A stretch of DNA of 64,000 nt from Idiomarina sp. A28L (GCF_000218785.1 NZ_AFPO01000002.1:1-64000); one strand, 5' to 3'; shown: positions 9,851-19,608, counted from the stretch's first letter. The notes: generated from the letters alone by a model not told the origin. Translations and numbers: made by a program.

Positions 9851-9885
9851 GTAGGCTGCTTAGAGAAAAGGCTTAAGCAGCCTAC
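9851..9885 (-). terminator. Hairpin downstream of the porin gene
   Basis: A perfect 12-bp stem (GTAGGCTGCTTA / TAAGCAGCCTAC) with an 11-base loop begins nine bases past the porin stop. The run after it on the minus strand is not a clean U tract (ACCCTCTATTT), so termination strength is uncertain. Confidence 0.65.
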
Positions 9886-9893
9886 TGGCTTCT

Positions 9894-11174
9894 TTAAAAA
9901 TAATAACCAAAGTTTATATTAAAACGGGTGTTAGTACTACCCCCGTCAGCGCCAGTTGACCCGCCCACGAATGGTTGATTCTGTGCTGTCACTAAATCAA
10001 CATAGGTGTACATCCCTCCGGCAGTTACCGCCATTCCGAGTACGTTCATTACGGTATCATCGTTTAGGCTGCGCTTATTCGTCATAACGCTCAGGTTATT
10101 ATAGAACGTTAGGTTGCTGATTGGCCCAATTTCTACAGGCATACTATACGCAATATTGGCAGTATAGAGATCTGCCTTCGACGGCATGGTATCGAAATAA
10201 GCATAAGCGCCAACTACTACACCAGCATTTTCGATATCGAAGTCATAATCGTAAGTGCTGTACTGAGCCTGAAATTGCCAAGGGCCAGTATTATATAATG
10301 CGTGGATACCGATGTTCTTTCGTTCTCCAACGTTACTTATCCCGTCATTAAATTTACCAAACTGGCCGGAAAAACCAACTTCTACGAGACGATCGTTGCC
10401 TAAATCCCATTTATGAGCGATACGCGTCATGAGAGTGTTGTTTTCACCCGCAAGCGCCGTAGGGTCATCATAAATACCTTCCCCAGGTAAACGAATTCCT
10501 ACCACATCGTAATTATAACGATCTGCGGAACTCCGCACTGAGCCAGTAGCACCTCCTAGCTCGTCGTTCATAATAAATGCGAAATCGAAATCCCAAGTAT
10601 CCGTTCGTTTTAAAAAGCGTAGCCCAGCGCCCGGATTATCTTCTAGCCCTACGTAAAAATTTGTACTGAAAAAATAACTTTGCGAGTTGTATGGCATTAT
10701 TCCGAATGGTTGGATAACGATACCAACCTGCCCTTGCCACTCATCTGTGAAGTTGTAACCAAAATACGCATGGCGCAGCGCATCCATGTATTCAAACCAC
10801 CGATACTGGGCAGAAAGAATTACATCGCCCATCTTGCCATTGAAATCCAAGCGGAAAATATCAAAATCTAAATCGCCACCACGGTTGCGTTGTTCACTAT
10901 CGTAATCAGTTACCACATATTGAAATCTAACTGCACCACCAAGTGTTATACCATCTTCGCTGGCTTCGTCCGTATCAATGTCAGCCTCAGCCTCTGATAT
11001 TTCATTTAACGCTTGGTTTTCTCGTTTAACAACTCTGATTTCCTCTTCCAGAGCTGCAATTCTCTCCTCTAACGACTTATCCTGATTTTCACCTTCTTGG
11101 GCATATGCCAAACCAATGTTGGACAAACCTAGAATGGCGATTGAAAGTACGCTCAGTGATTGTTTTAAATGCAT
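9894..11174 (-). CDS. Outer-membrane porin with N-terminal coiled coil, inserted between the S10 and spc operons
   Basis: 426 aa. It has a signal peptide (about 1-25, hydrophobic core LSVLSIAILGLSNIGLA, cut near AYA/Q) and then a short coiled coil (SLEERIAALEEEIRVVKREN, about 34-53). An acidic spacer follows, then a beta-barrel of alternating aromatic strands ending in Phe (NINFGYYF), as outer-membrane barrels do. The shape resembles phosphate-selective OprP/OprO-type or similar porins. The substrate cannot be read from the sequence. It has its own promoter upstream, a terminator behind rpsQ and a hairpin after its stop, so it is an independent unit, not part of the ribosomal operons. Confidence 0.85.
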   Translation of the reverse strand: MHLKQSLSVLSIAILGLSNIGLAYAQEGENQDKSLEERIAALEEEIRVVKRENQALNEISEAEADIDTDEASEDGITLGGAVRFQYVVTDYDSEQRNRGGDLDFDIFRLDFNGKMGDVILSAQYRWFEYMDALRHAYFGYNFTDEWQGQVGIVIQPFGIMPYNSQSYFFSTNFYVGLEDNPGAGLRFLKRTDTWDFDFAFIMNDELGGATGSVRSSADRYNYDVVGIRLPGEGIYDDPTALAGENNTLMTRIAHKWDLGNDRLVEVGFSGQFGKFNDGISNVGERKNIGIHALYNTGPWQFQAQYSTYDYDFDIENAGVVVGAYAYFDTMPSKADLYTANIAYSMPVEIGPISNLTFYNNLSVMTNKRSLNDDTVMNVLGMAVTAGGMYTYVDLVTAQNQPFVGGSTGADGGSTNTRFNINFGYYF

Positions 11175-11218
11175 AAATACTCCTGTAAGAAAAGAAATCG
11201 TGAAGATTCATATATATA

Positions 11219-11247
11219 ACTATAGTAACACATCGGCTATTGAGCAA
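11219..11247 (-). promoter_or_regulatory. Candidate promoter of the porin gene
   Basis: On the minus strand TTGCTC (11242-11247) and TATAGT (11219-11224) are separated by 17 bases. They lie between the rpsQ terminator and the porin ATG, which is preceded by AGGAG. Confidence 0.6.
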
Positions 11248-11270
11248 AAACCATGAAAAATCGGAAAAAA

Positions 11271-11292
11271 AAACGGCCCCTAAGGGCCGTTT
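11271..11292 (-). terminator. Terminator of the S10 operon (behind rpsQ)
   Basis: A 9-bp stem (AAACGGCCC / GGGCCGTTT) with loop CTAA is flanked by A and T runs on both sides, giving a ten-U tail on the minus strand. It lies 23 bases past the rpsQ stop and ends the S10 transcript before the porin gene. Confidence 0.92.
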
Positions 11293-11315
11293 TTTATGAC
11301 GTTTCCGCCTACGGA

Positions 11316-11579
11316 TTAAATTTCTGAGCTACGTTCAAGAACCTCAACCAAAGCCCATGATTTAGTTTTAGATACCGGACGAGTTTCCCGGATAGATACT
11401 AAATCACCTTCTTTGCTTGTGTTTTCTTCATCGTGAGCATGAACTTTAGTAGTCCGCTTGATGTACTTACCGTATAACGGATGCTTAACCTTACGTTCGA
11501 TAGCAACAACAATAGATTTATCCATTTTGTCGCTAACTACGCGGCCTTGCAAAGTACGGATAGTATTTGCTTCACTCAT
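11316..11579 (-). CDS. rpsQ: 30S ribosomal protein S17
   Basis: 87 aa, an OB-fold protein. Signatures are [20 protein letters not shown] and [20 protein letters not shown]. It binds the 5' domain of 16S rRNA. Its ATG overlaps the rpmC stop by one base (TAATG), implying translational coupling. It is the last gene of the S10 operon. Confidence 0.98.
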   Translation of the reverse strand: MSEANTIRTLQGRVVSDKMDKSIVVAIERKVKHPLYGKYIKRTTKVHAHDEENTSKEGDLVSIRETRPVSKTKSWALVEVLERSSEI

Positions 11580-11770
11580 TACGCATCTGCCTTCTCATTA
11601 AGCACTGTTTTCACACGTGCGATATCTTTGCGCACTTGTCTCAACAGGTGAGTCTGATTCATTTGGCCTGTAGCTGATTGCATGCGCAAATTAAATTGCT
11701 CACGCAACAAGCCCAACAACTCCTGATTCAGCTCTTCAACGCTTTTTGCTTTCAGTTCGCTTGCTTTCAT
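11579..11770 (-). CDS. rpmC: 50S ribosomal protein L29
   Basis: 63 aa from the ATG that overlaps the rplP stop (TGATG). An in-frame GTG just upstream would add one Met, but [20 protein letters not shown] is the family start. L29 is a small helical protein near the exit tunnel where trigger factor and SRP dock. Confidence 0.97.
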   Translation of the reverse strand: MKASELKAKSVEELNQELLGLLREQFNLRMQSATGQMNQTHLLRQVRKDIARVKTVLNEKADA

Positions 11771-12183
11771 CACATCACCGTCCGAATAACAAAGGTTGTT
11801 TTGAATGGCAGTTTGGCAGCCGCTAATTTGAATGCCTCCCGTGCCAGCTCTTCTGATACACCATCAATCTCGTATAAAACGCGACCTGGCTGAACCAGAG
11901 CAACCCAGTACTCAACGTTACCCTTACCTTTACCCATCCGCACTTCTAGAGGCTTCTTAGTAATTGGCTTATCAGGGAAAACGCGAATCCAGATTTTACC
12001 TTGACGTTTAACATGACGTGTCATCGCACGACGGGCAGCTTCGATCTGACGCGCGGTCATACGACCACGTTCAGTAGCCTTAAGGCCATAAGTACCGAAG
12101 CTAACTTTGTTACCCGATTGCGCTAGACCGCGGTTACGGCCTGTATGTACCTTACGAAATTTCGTACGCTTAGGTTGTAACAT
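11770..12183 (-). CDS. rplP: 50S ribosomal protein L16
   Basis: 137 aa. It begins [20 protein letters not shown] and contains GSNKV-like [13 protein letters not shown] and the positive segment [21 protein letters not shown]16 organises the A-site region of the large subunit. It follows rpsC by 11 bases. Confidence 0.98.
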   Translation of the reverse strand: MLQPKRTKFRKVHTGRNRGLAQSGNKVSFGTYGLKATERGRMTARQIEAARRAMTRHVKRQGKIWIRVFPDKPITKKPLEVRMGKGKGNVEYWVALVQPGRVLYEIDGVSEELAREAFKLAAAKLPFKTTFVIRTVM

Positions 12184-12194
12184 GGTGCTTCTCC

Positions 12195-12884
12195 TTACTT
12201 ACGACCTTTGCCGCGCTTGTTAGCCGCCGGCTTTTCTTCAGCTACAACTGGCATACCGCCCAGTACTTCACCTTTGAAAACCCAAACCTTCACGCCAATG
12301 ATACCGTAAGTAGTTGCTGCTTCTGCAGTAGCATAATCGATATCGGCACGTAATGTGTGCAATGGCACACGGCCTTCACGATACCACTCGGTACGTGCGA
12401 TTTCTGCACCACCAAGACGGCCGCTAACTTCTACTTTGATACCTTTGGCACCTAGGCGCATTGCGTTTTGTACTGCGCGCTTCATAGCACGACGGAACAT
12501 TACACGACGCTCCAGCTGACCTGCGATGTTTTCAGCAACTAGCTGAGCATCAAGCTCAGGCTTACGCACTTCAGAAATGTTAATCTGAGCAGGAACACCT
12601 GTCAGCTTAGCTATTTCTTGACGCAGCTTCTCAACATCTTCGCCTTTCTTACCGATCACCACGCCTGGACGAGCTGTGTGAATCGTCACACGCACACTTT
12701 TGGCTGGTCGCTCGATAACGATACGTGATACTGACGCACCTTTCAGTTTCTCTTTAAGGAACAAACGTACCTTGTGATCACTGTGTAGGTTGTCAGCGAA
12801 ATCCTTGGACTCCGCGAACCAGGTAGCATTATATGGCTTGGTGATACCTAGGCGAATACCATTAGGATGTACTTTCTGACCCAT
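12195..12884 (-). CDS. rpsC: 30S ribosomal protein S3
   Basis: 229 aa. An N-terminal KH domain carries the GxxG-type loop in [20 protein letters not shown], followed by the S3 C-terminal domain with [20 protein letters not shown]. The C-terminal tail is basic (RGKGRK). S3 forms part of the mRNA entry tunnel and helicase site. Confidence 0.98.
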   Translation of the reverse strand: MGQKVHPNGIRLGITKPYNATWFAESKDFADNLHSDHKVRLFLKEKLKGASVSRIVIERPAKSVRVTIHTARPGVVIGKKGEDVEKLRQEIAKLTGVPAQINISEVRKPELDAQLVAENIAGQLERRVMFRRAMKRAVQNAMRLGAKGIKVEVSGRLGGAEIARTEWYREGRVPLHTLRADIDYATAEAATTYGIIGVKVWVFKGEVLGGMPVVAEEKPAANKRGKGRK

Positions 12885-12894
12885 AACTTATCTC

Positions 12895-13227
12895 CTAGCT
12901 ATCCGAAACAACCACGGTAATGTGGCTGGTGCGCTTCAAGATACGATCCGCACGGCCTTTGGCCCGCGGCTTGATTCGCTTCATCGTTGGACCTTCGTCG
13001 ATCATGATAGCTGAAACTTTCAACTCATCAATATCGGCACCTTCGTTGTGCTCTGCATTTGCAATTGCTGACTCAAGAACTTTCTTGATCAGCGTAGCAG
13101 CTTTCTTCGGGCTATAAGCCAGAGTTTCAAGCGCTTTTGCAACAGACTCGCCACGAATCTGGTCAGCAACCAGACGACCTTTCTGTGGAGAAAGGCGGGC
13201 AAATTTATGTTTAGCAATAGCTTCCAT
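12895..13227 (-). CDS. rplV: 50S ribosomal protein L22
   Basis: 110 aa from the ATG at 13225-13227, which lies eight bases after GAGG. A GTG nine bases upstream is inside the ribosome-binding site, and [20 protein letters not shown] fits the family. L22 has a long beta-hairpin lining the exit tunnel (around [19 protein letters not shown]), a known site of macrolide resistance mutations. Confidence 0.97.
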   Translation of the reverse strand: MEAIAKHKFARLSPQKGRLVADQIRGESVAKALETLAYSPKKAATLIKKVLESAIANAEHNEGADIDELKVSAIMIDEGPTMKRIKPRAKGRADRILKRTSHITVVVSDS

Positions 13228-13239
13228 TGTATTCACCTC

Positions 13240-13518
13240 TTACCGTTTTTTCGTTTTCTTATCAGCAGCATGGCCGCGATAAGTGCGAGTTGGAGCGAAT
13301 TCGCCAAGCTTGTGTCCGATCATTTCTTCTGAAACGAATACTGGAACATGCTGACGACCGTTATGAACAGCGATGGTCAAACCAATCATATCTGGAATGA
13401 TCATTGAACGACGGGACCAAGTCTTAATTGGTTTCTTTTCCCCGCTTTCCATCGCTTTCTCCACCTTCTTGAGTAGGTGAAGGTCAATAAATGGACCTTT
13501 TTTAAGAGAACGTGGCAT
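13240..13518 (-). CDS. rpsS: 30S ribosomal protein S19
   Basis: 92 aa. It starts [20 protein letters not shown] and ends [11 protein letters not shown]19 pairs with S13 in the 30S head. Confidence 0.98.
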   Translation of the reverse strand: MPRSLKKGPFIDLHLLKKVEKAMESGEKKPIKTWSRRSMIIPDMIGLTIAVHNGRQHVPVFVSEEMIGHKLGEFAPTRTYRGHAADKKTKKR

Positions 13519-13536
13519 TTTAAAACCCCTTGCCTA

Positions 13537-14361
13537 TTACTTAGTGCGACGACGCACGATGTACTTGCTAGTACGCTTATTCTTACGAGTTTTGTAACCT
13601 TTCGTAGGAACACCCCATGGAGTAACCGGATGACGGCCTCCTGAAGTCCGGCCTTCACCACCACCATGTGGGTGATCAACCGGGTTCATTGCAACACCAC
13701 GAACTGTTGGACGAACACCACGCCACCGAGTAGCACCGGCTTTACCGAGCTGCTTAAGCATGTGTTCAGCGTTACCAACTTCGCCGATGGTTGCGCGACA
13801 TTCTGCAAGTATCTTACGTACTTCACCTGAGCGAAGACGAACAGTTACGTACATGCCATCACGCGCTAGAAGCTGAACAGAAGCACCTGCTGAACGAGCC
13901 AGCTGAGCGCCTTTACCAGGCTTCATTTCGATTGCATGAATCACAGAACCTACTGGAATGTTGCGTAATGGTAATGTGTTACCTGGTTTAATCGGAGCAT
14001 CAGAACCTGAAGCTACTTTATCACCAGCAGTTAGGCCTTTAGGGGCCAAGATGTAACGACGTTCACCATCTGCATACAAAACTAAAGCAATATTGGCAGA
14101 CCGGTTAGGATCGTATTCAATACGCTCTACAGTTGCTGGAATACCGTCTTTGGTGCGTTTGAAATCAACCAAACGATAGTGATGCTTATGACCACCACCA
14201 ATGTGACGAACGGTAATCCGGCCATTATTGTTACGGCCACCATTCTTGCTGTTTTTTTCCAGCAAAGGGGCATAAGGCTTGCCTTTGTACAGGTCTTGGC
14301 CAACGACTTTTACGACGTGACGACGACCCGGGGACGTAGGCTTACATTTAACAACAGCCAT
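13537..14361 (-). CDS. rplB: 50S ribosomal protein L2
   Basis: 274 aa, full length. Conserved C-terminal segment [20 protein letters not shown] carries the His residue close to the peptidyl-transferase centre. L2 is required for subunit joining. It lies 17 bases after rplW. Confidence 0.99.
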   Translation of the reverse strand: MAVVKCKPTSPGRRHVVKVVGQDLYKGKPYAPLLEKNSKNGGRNNNGRITVRHIGGGHKHHYRLVDFKRTKDGIPATVERIEYDPNRSANIALVLYADGERRYILAPKGLTAGDKVASGSDAPIKPGNTLPLRNIPVGSVIHAIEMKPGKGAQLARSAGASVQLLARDGMYVTVRLRSGEVRKILAECRATIGEVGNAEHMLKQLGKAGATRWRGVRPTVRGVAMNPVDHPHGGGEGRTSGGRHPVTPWGVPTKGYKTRKNKRTSKYIVRRRTK

Positions 14362-14378
14362 CTTGATAATCCTCCTGT

Positions 14379-14681
14379 TTACTCAGCGCCGCCGACGAAA
14401 TCGATGTCAGCACCTTCACCCAAGGACACGTAAGCTTTTTTCCAATCGCTCCGTTTACCTGTGCGCGCACCGAAACGCTTAGTTTTACCCTTCACGTTAA
14501 GAGTACGTACGCCGGTTACTTCGACTTCGAACAGTTTTTCAACTGCAGCTTTAATTTCTGATTTAGTTGCGTCTGTAGCTACTTTGAAAACCACTGTGTT
14601 TTGGTTTTCAGCTGCCATAGTTGCTTTCTCAGAAACGTGAGGTGCCAGAATTACTTTCAGCAAACGTTCTTCGCGCATCAT
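14379..14681 (-). CDS. rplW: 50S ribosomal protein L23
   Basis: 100 aa. [20 protein letters not shown] matches the E. coli start with Met in place of Ile at position 2. The ATG overlaps the rplD stop (ATGA), eight bases after GAGGAG. L23 is the exit-tunnel docking site for trigger factor, SRP and SecY. Confidence 0.97.
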   Translation of the reverse strand: MMREERLLKVILAPHVSEKATMAAENQNTVVFKVATDATKSEIKAAVEKLFEVEVTGVRTLNVKGKTKRFGARTGKRSDWKKAYVSLGEGADIDFVGGAE

Positions 14682-15283
14682 AATAATGTCTCCTCAAGCT
14701 GCTTAACTGCGTCCGCAGTGAACAGAACTTTATCAAACGCGATCAAACTGACCGGATCGATACCCTGTACATCACGAACATCAACTTTATGCAGGTTGCG
14801 TGAAGCTAGAAACAAATTCTCATCAAGATCTTTAGTGATGATAAGAACGTCGTTCAACTCCATGTCTTTCAACTTAGCAACCAACTGCTTGGTTTTTGGC
14901 GAATCAATACCGAAACTTTCAACCACGATCAAACGATCTTGGCGAACTAGTTCAGAAAGGATGCTCTTAAGCGCTCCACGGTACATCTTCTTGTTAACTT
15001 TTTGTGCATGGTCCTGTGGCTTCGCTGCGAAAGTTACACCACCAGAACGCCAGATTGGGCTACGAATCGTACCCGCACGAGCACGGCCAGTACCCTTCTG
15101 GCGCCATGGCTTTTTGCCACCACCAGAAACTTCTGAACGTGTTTTCTGCGCTTTACTACCTTGACGTGCGCCTGCTGCATAGGCAACTACTACCTGATGC
15201 ACCAAAGCTTCATTGTATTCACGTCCAAAGGTAGCTTCGGAAACTTCAAGAGCGCCTTTCGCGTCTTTTAATGCTAATTCCAT
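14678..15283 (-). CDS. rplD: 50S ribosomal protein L4
   Basis: 201 aa from the ATG at 15281-15283; the frame is open to a GTG just before it, which stands too close to AGGAG. It begins [20 protein letters not shown] and contains the tunnel loop [20 protein letters not shown]. In E. coli L4 also represses the S10 operon by attenuation and translational block; a matching leader structure is present upstream of rpsJ here (see 16328-16545). Confidence 0.98.
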   Translation of the reverse strand: MELALKDAKGALEVSEATFGREYNEALVHQVVVAYAAGARQGSKAQKTRSEVSGGGKKPWRQKGTGRARAGTIRSPIWRSGGVTFAAKPQDHAQKVNKKMYRGALKSILSELVRQDRLIVVESFGIDSPKTKQLVAKLKDMELNDVLIITKDLDENLFLASRNLHKVDVRDVQGIDPVSLIAFDKVLFTADAVKQLEETLL

Positions 15284-15301
15284 CACTAATCTCCTCAGAC
15301 G

Positions 15302-15940
15302 TTACGCTTTGACCGCAGGCTTAACGATTACGTTGCCACCGGAAGCTCCAGGGACAGCACCTTTAACCAGAATCAAGTTGCGCTCAGCGTCAACACGGAC
15401 GACTTCCAGGGACTGAACAGTAATCTGTTTGTTACCCATTTGGCCGGCCATTTTCTTGCCTTTAAATACTTTACCAGGTGACTGGTTTTGACCGATAGAA
15501 CCTGGAGCACGATGCGACAAAGAGTTACCATGCGTCGCGTCTTGCATGCTGAAATTCCAGCGTTTTACGGTACCAGCGAAACCTTTACCTTTTGACGTGC
15601 CAGTGACGTCAACGAGTTTTGTGTCCGCGAAGATATCTACAGTCAGCTCAGATCCAACCCCAAATTCAGCGCCTTCATTTTCATTCAGACGGAATTCCCA
15701 TACACCGCGACCGGCTTCTACGCCAGCTTTAGCGAAGTGACCAGCCATAGGCTTGGTTACACGGTTGGTTTTCTTGCTGCCAGTAGTCACTTGAAGTGCT
15801 TGGTAACCATCTGTGTCTAAAGTTTTCACTTGAGTAACACGGTTTGCCAACACTTCGATCACAGTCACAGGAACTGAAGCGCCATCTTCTTGAAAGATGC
15901 GAGTCATTCCTACTTTCCGACCGACTAGACCAATAGCCAT
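15302..15940 (-). CDS. rplC: 50S ribosomal protein L3
   Basis: 212 aa. It begins [20 protein letters not shown] and has the central extension ([20 protein letters not shown]) reaching to the peptidyl-transferase centre, with the Gln that PrmB methylates in most gammaproteobacteria (in [19 protein letters not shown]). L3 starts 50S assembly with L24. Confidence 0.98.
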   Translation of the reverse strand: MAIGLVGRKVGMTRIFQEDGASVPVTVIEVLANRVTQVKTLDTDGYQALQVTTGSKKTNRVTKPMAGHFAKAGVEAGRGVWEFRLNENEGAEFGVGSELTVDIFADTKLVDVTGTSKGKGFAGTVKRWNFSMQDATHGNSLSHRAPGSIGQNQSPGKVFKGKKMAGQMGNKQITVQSLEVVRVDAERNLILVKGAVPGASGGNVIVKPAVKA

Positions 15941-15975
15941 TGTTAAAACCTCTTATCTAGAATCTTGTTTCTCAC

Positions 15976-16290
<315 letters not shown>

Positions 16291-16327
16291 TCAAAGCCTC
16301 ATATAAAGAGCATTTAAAAAAGAGCAT

Positions 16328-16368
16328 AAAAAAACTCGCCTCTTGAACAACCCTTGGGTTGAAAGAGG
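16328..16368 (-). promoter_or_regulatory. S10 leader attenuator hairpin (candidate L4-responsive site)
   Basis: In the minus-strand leader a stem built from CCTCTT/AAGAGG and AACCC/GGGTT (16339-16368) is followed by seven U residues (16328-16334), about 40 bases before rpsJ. This is a Rho-independent terminator shape inside a leader, the arrangement that E. coli L4 uses to attenuate the S10 operon. L4 control here is inferred from position and shape. Confidence 0.7.
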
Positions 16369-16388
16369 AAGTGATTTTAACCACCATT

Positions 16389-16466
16389 CGGCCCCCAATC
16401 GGGACCGCTGTTGAAGTGCCTTAAACTATCTACTTAGTTCCTAAAACAAACTAAGCTTCCCGCTTA
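16389..16466 (-). promoter_or_regulatory. Upstream hairpins of the S10 leader RNA
   Basis: Three further inverted repeats precede the attenuator: TAAGC/GCTTA at 16452-16466, CTTAGTT/AACTAAG at 16433-16455 (partly overlapping, so alternative), and a GC-rich GGTCCC/GGGGCC-type stem at 16389-16407. Alternative folding fits a regulated leader. The leader is about 220 bases, somewhat longer than that of E. coli. Confidence 0.5.
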
Positions 16467-16517
16467 AGATACTTAATCGCACTAACTACGTACTGCGCCC
16501 AAAAAGACGTGTGCAAG

Positions 16518-16545
16518 ATTATACGGATTTATTAGGGAGAGTCAA
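16518..16545 (-). promoter_or_regulatory. S10 operon promoter
   Basis: On the minus strand TTGACT (16540-16545) and a perfect TATAAT (16518-16523) are separated by 16 bases. This is the only strong promoter upstream of rpsJ. Between 16546 and 16650 I see no gene. Confidence 0.85.
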
Positions 16546-16650
16546 CTAGAACGAGCGATAAGTAATAACTACACTCGTTGTTTTTAGTACTAGTACAGAT
16601 TGAACAGAAGTTCGATATAGATATTAAAAAGTGTATCAGCACCCAAACAA

Positions 16651-16712
16651 AACGCCTTTGTAGATTCTTTAGTTTAAAAACATTAACTTAAAGGATGCTC
16701 TACAAAAGCGTT
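16651..16712. repeat. Long imperfect inverted repeat
   Basis: AACGCCTTTGTAGA (16651-16664) is matched by TCTACAAAAGCGTT (16699-16712) with a single mismatch, enclosing 34 AT-rich bases. It lies between the dipeptidase 3' end and the S10 promoter. It could be a transcript-end structure or the relic of a small palindromic element; neither is proven. Confidence 0.5.
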
Positions 16713-16720
16713 TATACAAT

Positions 16721-16777
16721 TGTTATGGTTTAACTACTGTTATGGTTTAACTACTGTTATGGTTTAACTACTGTTAT
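16721..16777. repeat. 17-bp tandem repeat, about 3.4 copies
   Basis: The unit TGTTATGGTTTAACTAC occurs at 16721-16737, 16738-16754 and 16755-16771 without any difference, followed by a partial copy TGTTAT (16772-16777). It lies 16 bases past the dipeptidase stop. Perfect identity suggests recent slippage expansion. Confidence 0.9.
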
Positions 16778-16793
16778 CGCTAACTAATTAAAT

Positions 16794-18002
16794 TTAATTG
16801 GCCTGCGCTGCAAATGCCTCCGCTGCACGCCATACGCGAATAGTATTGCCAAAAAGAATTTTATCGATATCTTCTTCTGAATAGTTTCGGTCGAGCAAGC
16901 CTTGAATCAAGTTCGGAAAGGTTCGAACATCTTTCAAGCCAACGGGTAAAGTATCGCCTACACCATCGTAATCAGAACCAATACCCACGTGATTTATTCC
17001 TACCAAGTCAACGATATGGTCGATGTGGTCAAGAACATCTTTCAACGTGGCAAATGGATATGGGTTTTCTTCACGTATTTTTGCAATTTCAGCTTGAGCT
17101 CGTGTTGTACCCTCACCTAAACGCTCGTTAATTTCACGCACTAAACGCTGAATACGAGCCCGATGCTGATTAGCACGCGTGGTTACGAAAGTTGAGCCGA
17201 ATGTCACTTGAATCACGCCATCATTTTCGGCTAAAGCCTTAATCATGTCGTCGTTCATATTCCGCTGCCAACCTGGCGTAAATTTACGCGCCGAAGAATG
17301 GGTGGCTATTACTGGAACCTCGGTAATTTCTAAAACATCATAGAATGCTTTATCAGAGATATGTGATACATCCACCATCATGCCTACACGGTTCATCTCT
17401 ACAACTAATTCTTTACCGAAAGGGCTTAAGCCACCCCAGGTGCCGCGAATATCATACGAGGAATCGGAAATATGGTTATCTTCCGAATGCGCTAACGTGA
17501 TGTAGCGCACACCGCGCTCGAAGAAGTGATGCAAATTATCTATTTCACCTTCGATAGGCGCGCCGTTCTCCATACCCATCGCCAACGACATCAAACCCGC
17601 TTCTTTGTGCGCGAATAGATCATCTGCTGAATGCGGAATAGCAAACTTTTCCGGAGCCCGATAAACCAAAGCCTCCATGAAATCGATTAGGTGGTTAGCA
17701 AGCGTATAAGCACCGTTATCTTCGTAGCTAGAAGGAATATAAATAGCCATAAAAGGCGCATTCAAGCCACCCGAGACAGCACGTTCGTAATCGAAATCGC
17801 CGCGTTCGGTTGCTTTACTTACATCTTCCCAATCATTAATTAAGCGGTAAGGCACATCAATATGTGTATCGATAATCATCGATTCTTGAGCTATACGAAT
17901 AGCCCGATCGCTTGCAGTTATTTCTGTAGCTTGAGCGCTTAAGCCCAAACTGAACATGGCTAACGTTAAAGCCGTAAACGAAAAACGTGTTACTTTTTTC
18001 AT
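16794..18002 (-). CDS. Exported membrane-dipeptidase family peptidase (M19)
   Basis: 402 aa from the ATG at 18000-18002. The frame is open 20 codons further, but this start begins a clear signal peptide (MKKVTRFSFTALTLAMFSLG, cut near AQA/T) and follows AGGT. Family M19 zinc ligands are visible: HxD in DTHIDVP (H47, D49), Glu in MGMENGAP, His in VDVSHIS and in ATHSSAR, and the closing GIGSDYDG. M19 enzymes hydrolyse dipeptides, and some act on D-amino-acid or beta-lactam substrates; the substrate here is unknown. The gene stands alone on the minus strand, 137 bases after gloA. Confidence 0.92.
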   Translation of the reverse strand: MKKVTRFSFTALTLAMFSLGLSAQATEITASDRAIRIAQESMIIDTHIDVPYRLINDWEDVSKATERGDFDYERAVSGGLNAPFMAIYIPSSYEDNGAYTLANHLIDFMEALVYRAPEKFAIPHSADDLFAHKEAGLMSLAMGMENGAPIEGEIDNLHHFFERGVRYITLAHSEDNHISDSSYDIRGTWGGLSPFGKELVVEMNRVGMMVDVSHISDKAFYDVLEITEVPVIATHSSARKFTPGWQRNMNDDMIKALAENDGVIQVTFGSTFVTTRANQHRARIQRLVREINERLGEGTTRAQAEIAKIREENPYPFATLKDVLDHIDHIVDLVGINHVGIGSDYDGVGDTLPVGLKDVRTFPNLIQGLLDRNYSEEDIDKILFGNTIRVWRAAEAFAAQAN

Positions 18003-18139
18003 GATACCTAATCCGTATGTAATTATTGTTCGAGTATTCAATCGACAATAGCAAAGAAGCATTTATGGTGCTAGTTAGTTACTGCGGCTTCAGCTGATTT
18101 GCCATACTGTTGGCCGAAAGCGCCCTGTTACTTAAAGAA

Positions 18140-18559
18140 TCACCAACTACCTGTGTTCTCCATTGATGCCCATGGCTCACTTGGCTTTAGAGCATCACCT
18201 TTTTGCAGCAGCTCGATTGAAATACCATCTGGTGAACGAACAAATGCCATATAGCCATCACGAGGAGGCCTATTGATAGTAACGCCCATATCCTGCAAGT
18301 GAGCACAAGCCTGATAAATATCATCCACTCGAAAGGCTAAATGACCAAAATTTCTGCCGCCAGCGTAGGTTTCAGGATCCCAATTATAGGTAAGCTCAAG
18401 TTCGGCTTCTGGGCTTTCCGGCGCAGCCAGAAACACCAGAGTGAATCTGCCTTGGGGCACCTCTTTTCGGCGAACTTCTTTTAAGCCTAAACCATCGCAG
18501 TAAAAGCGTAACGAATCATCTAAATCATTTACACGAACCATAGTATGTAGATATTTCAT
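18140..18559 (-). CDS. gloA: Lactoylglutathione lyase (glyoxalase I)
   Basis: 139 aa from the ATG at 18557-18559, seven bases after AAGG; a TTG six bases upstream is less likely. It converts the methylglyoxal-glutathione hemithioacetal to S-lactoylglutathione. The metal ligands align with E. coli GloA: H5, E55 (in ELELTYNW), H73 (in [10 protein letters not shown]) and E116 (in [11 protein letters not shown]). The short form with no extra loops suggests a nickel-type bacterial enzyme, by inference. Confidence 0.93.
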   Translation of the reverse strand: MKYLHTMVRVNDLDDSLRFYCDGLGLKEVRRKEVPQGRFTLVFLAAPESPEAELELTYNWDPETYAGGRNFGHLAFRVDDIYQACAHLQDMGVTINRPPRDGYMAFVRSPDGISIELLQKGDALKPSEPWASMENTGSW

Positions 18560-18624
18560 TACCAAGCCTTCCTTTTAAGATGCCGCTATTCATATACTTA
18601 CAGCGAATAAATTAATTAATAACT

Positions 18625-19608
18625 CTATACAAGCTGTTCTCGTTCAGCTGCCCGTACCTTTTCCGAATCAATAATGCCCTTCGCAATTAAAAGCGGTGAA
18701 CAATCATTCGCTCGTGGGCCAAGCTCACTTAGCGTTCTACGCCACTGCCGTGCGCCTGGGCAATTCTGATATAAACCCAGCATGTGTCGAGCTACATGCC
18801 AAAAGCGGCCACCCGCTTCTATATGCTGTTCAATGTAGGCGATCATTTGCTGGATAACCTGCTCTTTCACCGGCGCAGTTTCAGCCGCGCCAAACAAGGT
18901 ATCAACTTCCGCTAAGAGCCACGGGTTAGAGTATGCAGCTCTACCGAGCATTACACCATCTACTAACTGCAAGTGTTCTTGCGCTTCCGCTAAAGAATTC
19001 ACGCCACCATTTAAGTGCACCTGAAGAGCAGGATAATCACGCTTAACCTGATAAACACGTTCATAGTTTAATGGTGGTACTTCGCGGTTCTCTTTTGGGC
19101 TCAAACCGTTAAGCCAAGCTTTGCGAGCATGCAAAATAACCCGTGGGCAATCAATAGCAATCAATGGTTCTATTAACGCTTGAAGGAATTCGTAGCTATC
19201 AAAGTCATCAATACCTAAACGTGTTTTTACCGTAACTGGAATATTTGGCGCTGCATCTTGCATAGCTTTGATACAATCAGCCACTAATAGCGGCTCGGCC
19301 ATTAAACATGCACCAAAACTACCATTTTGCACTCTATCTGAAGGGCAACCAACATTCAGATTTACCTCATCATAACCCCGTTCTGCAGCCAGTTTGGCAC
19401 ACGCGGCCAGATCGCTTGGGTTACTACCACCGAGTTGCAATGCCACTGGATGTTCAGCTTCGTTGTACGCCAAAAAATCTTGTTTGCCATGAATAATGGC
19501 GCCGGTTGTAACCATTTCGGTATACAGCAACGCTTGTTGAGATATTTGCCGATGAAAAAATCGACAATGCCGATCGGTCCAATCCAGCATTGGGGCAACA
19601 GATATCAT
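18625..19608 (-). CDS. dusA: tRNA-dihydrouridine(20/20a) synthase DusA
   Basis: 327 aa. It reduces uridine 20/20a in the tRNA D-loop using FMN and NADPH. The N-terminus [20 protein letters not shown] is DusA-specific, and the catalytic Cys is C101 in [12 protein letters not shown]. An AGGAG lies six bases before the ATG. It is divergent from zur, a pairing also seen in the E. coli dnaB-dusA-zur neighbourhood. Confidence 0.95.
   Translation of the reverse strand: MISVAPMLDWTDRHCRFFHRQISQQALLYTEMVTTGAIIHGKQDFLAYNEAEHPVALQLGGSNPSDLAACAKLAAERGYDEVNLNVGCPSDRVQNGSFGACLMAEPLLVADCIKAMQDAAPNIPVTVKTRLGIDDFDSYEFLQALIEPLIAIDCPRVILHARKAWLNGLSPKENREVPPLNYERVYQVKRDYPALQVHLNGGVNSLAEAQEHLQLVDGVMLGRAAYSNPWLLAEVDTLFGAAETAPVKEQVIQQMIAYIEQHIEAGGRFWHVARHMLGLYQNCPGARQWRRTLSELGPRANDCSPLLIAKGIIDSEKVRAAEREQLV

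Noticed and set aside
16721-16777. A CRISPR-like array
   Set aside because: The 17-bp units are directly adjacent with no spacers and there are only three; no cas genes are present.
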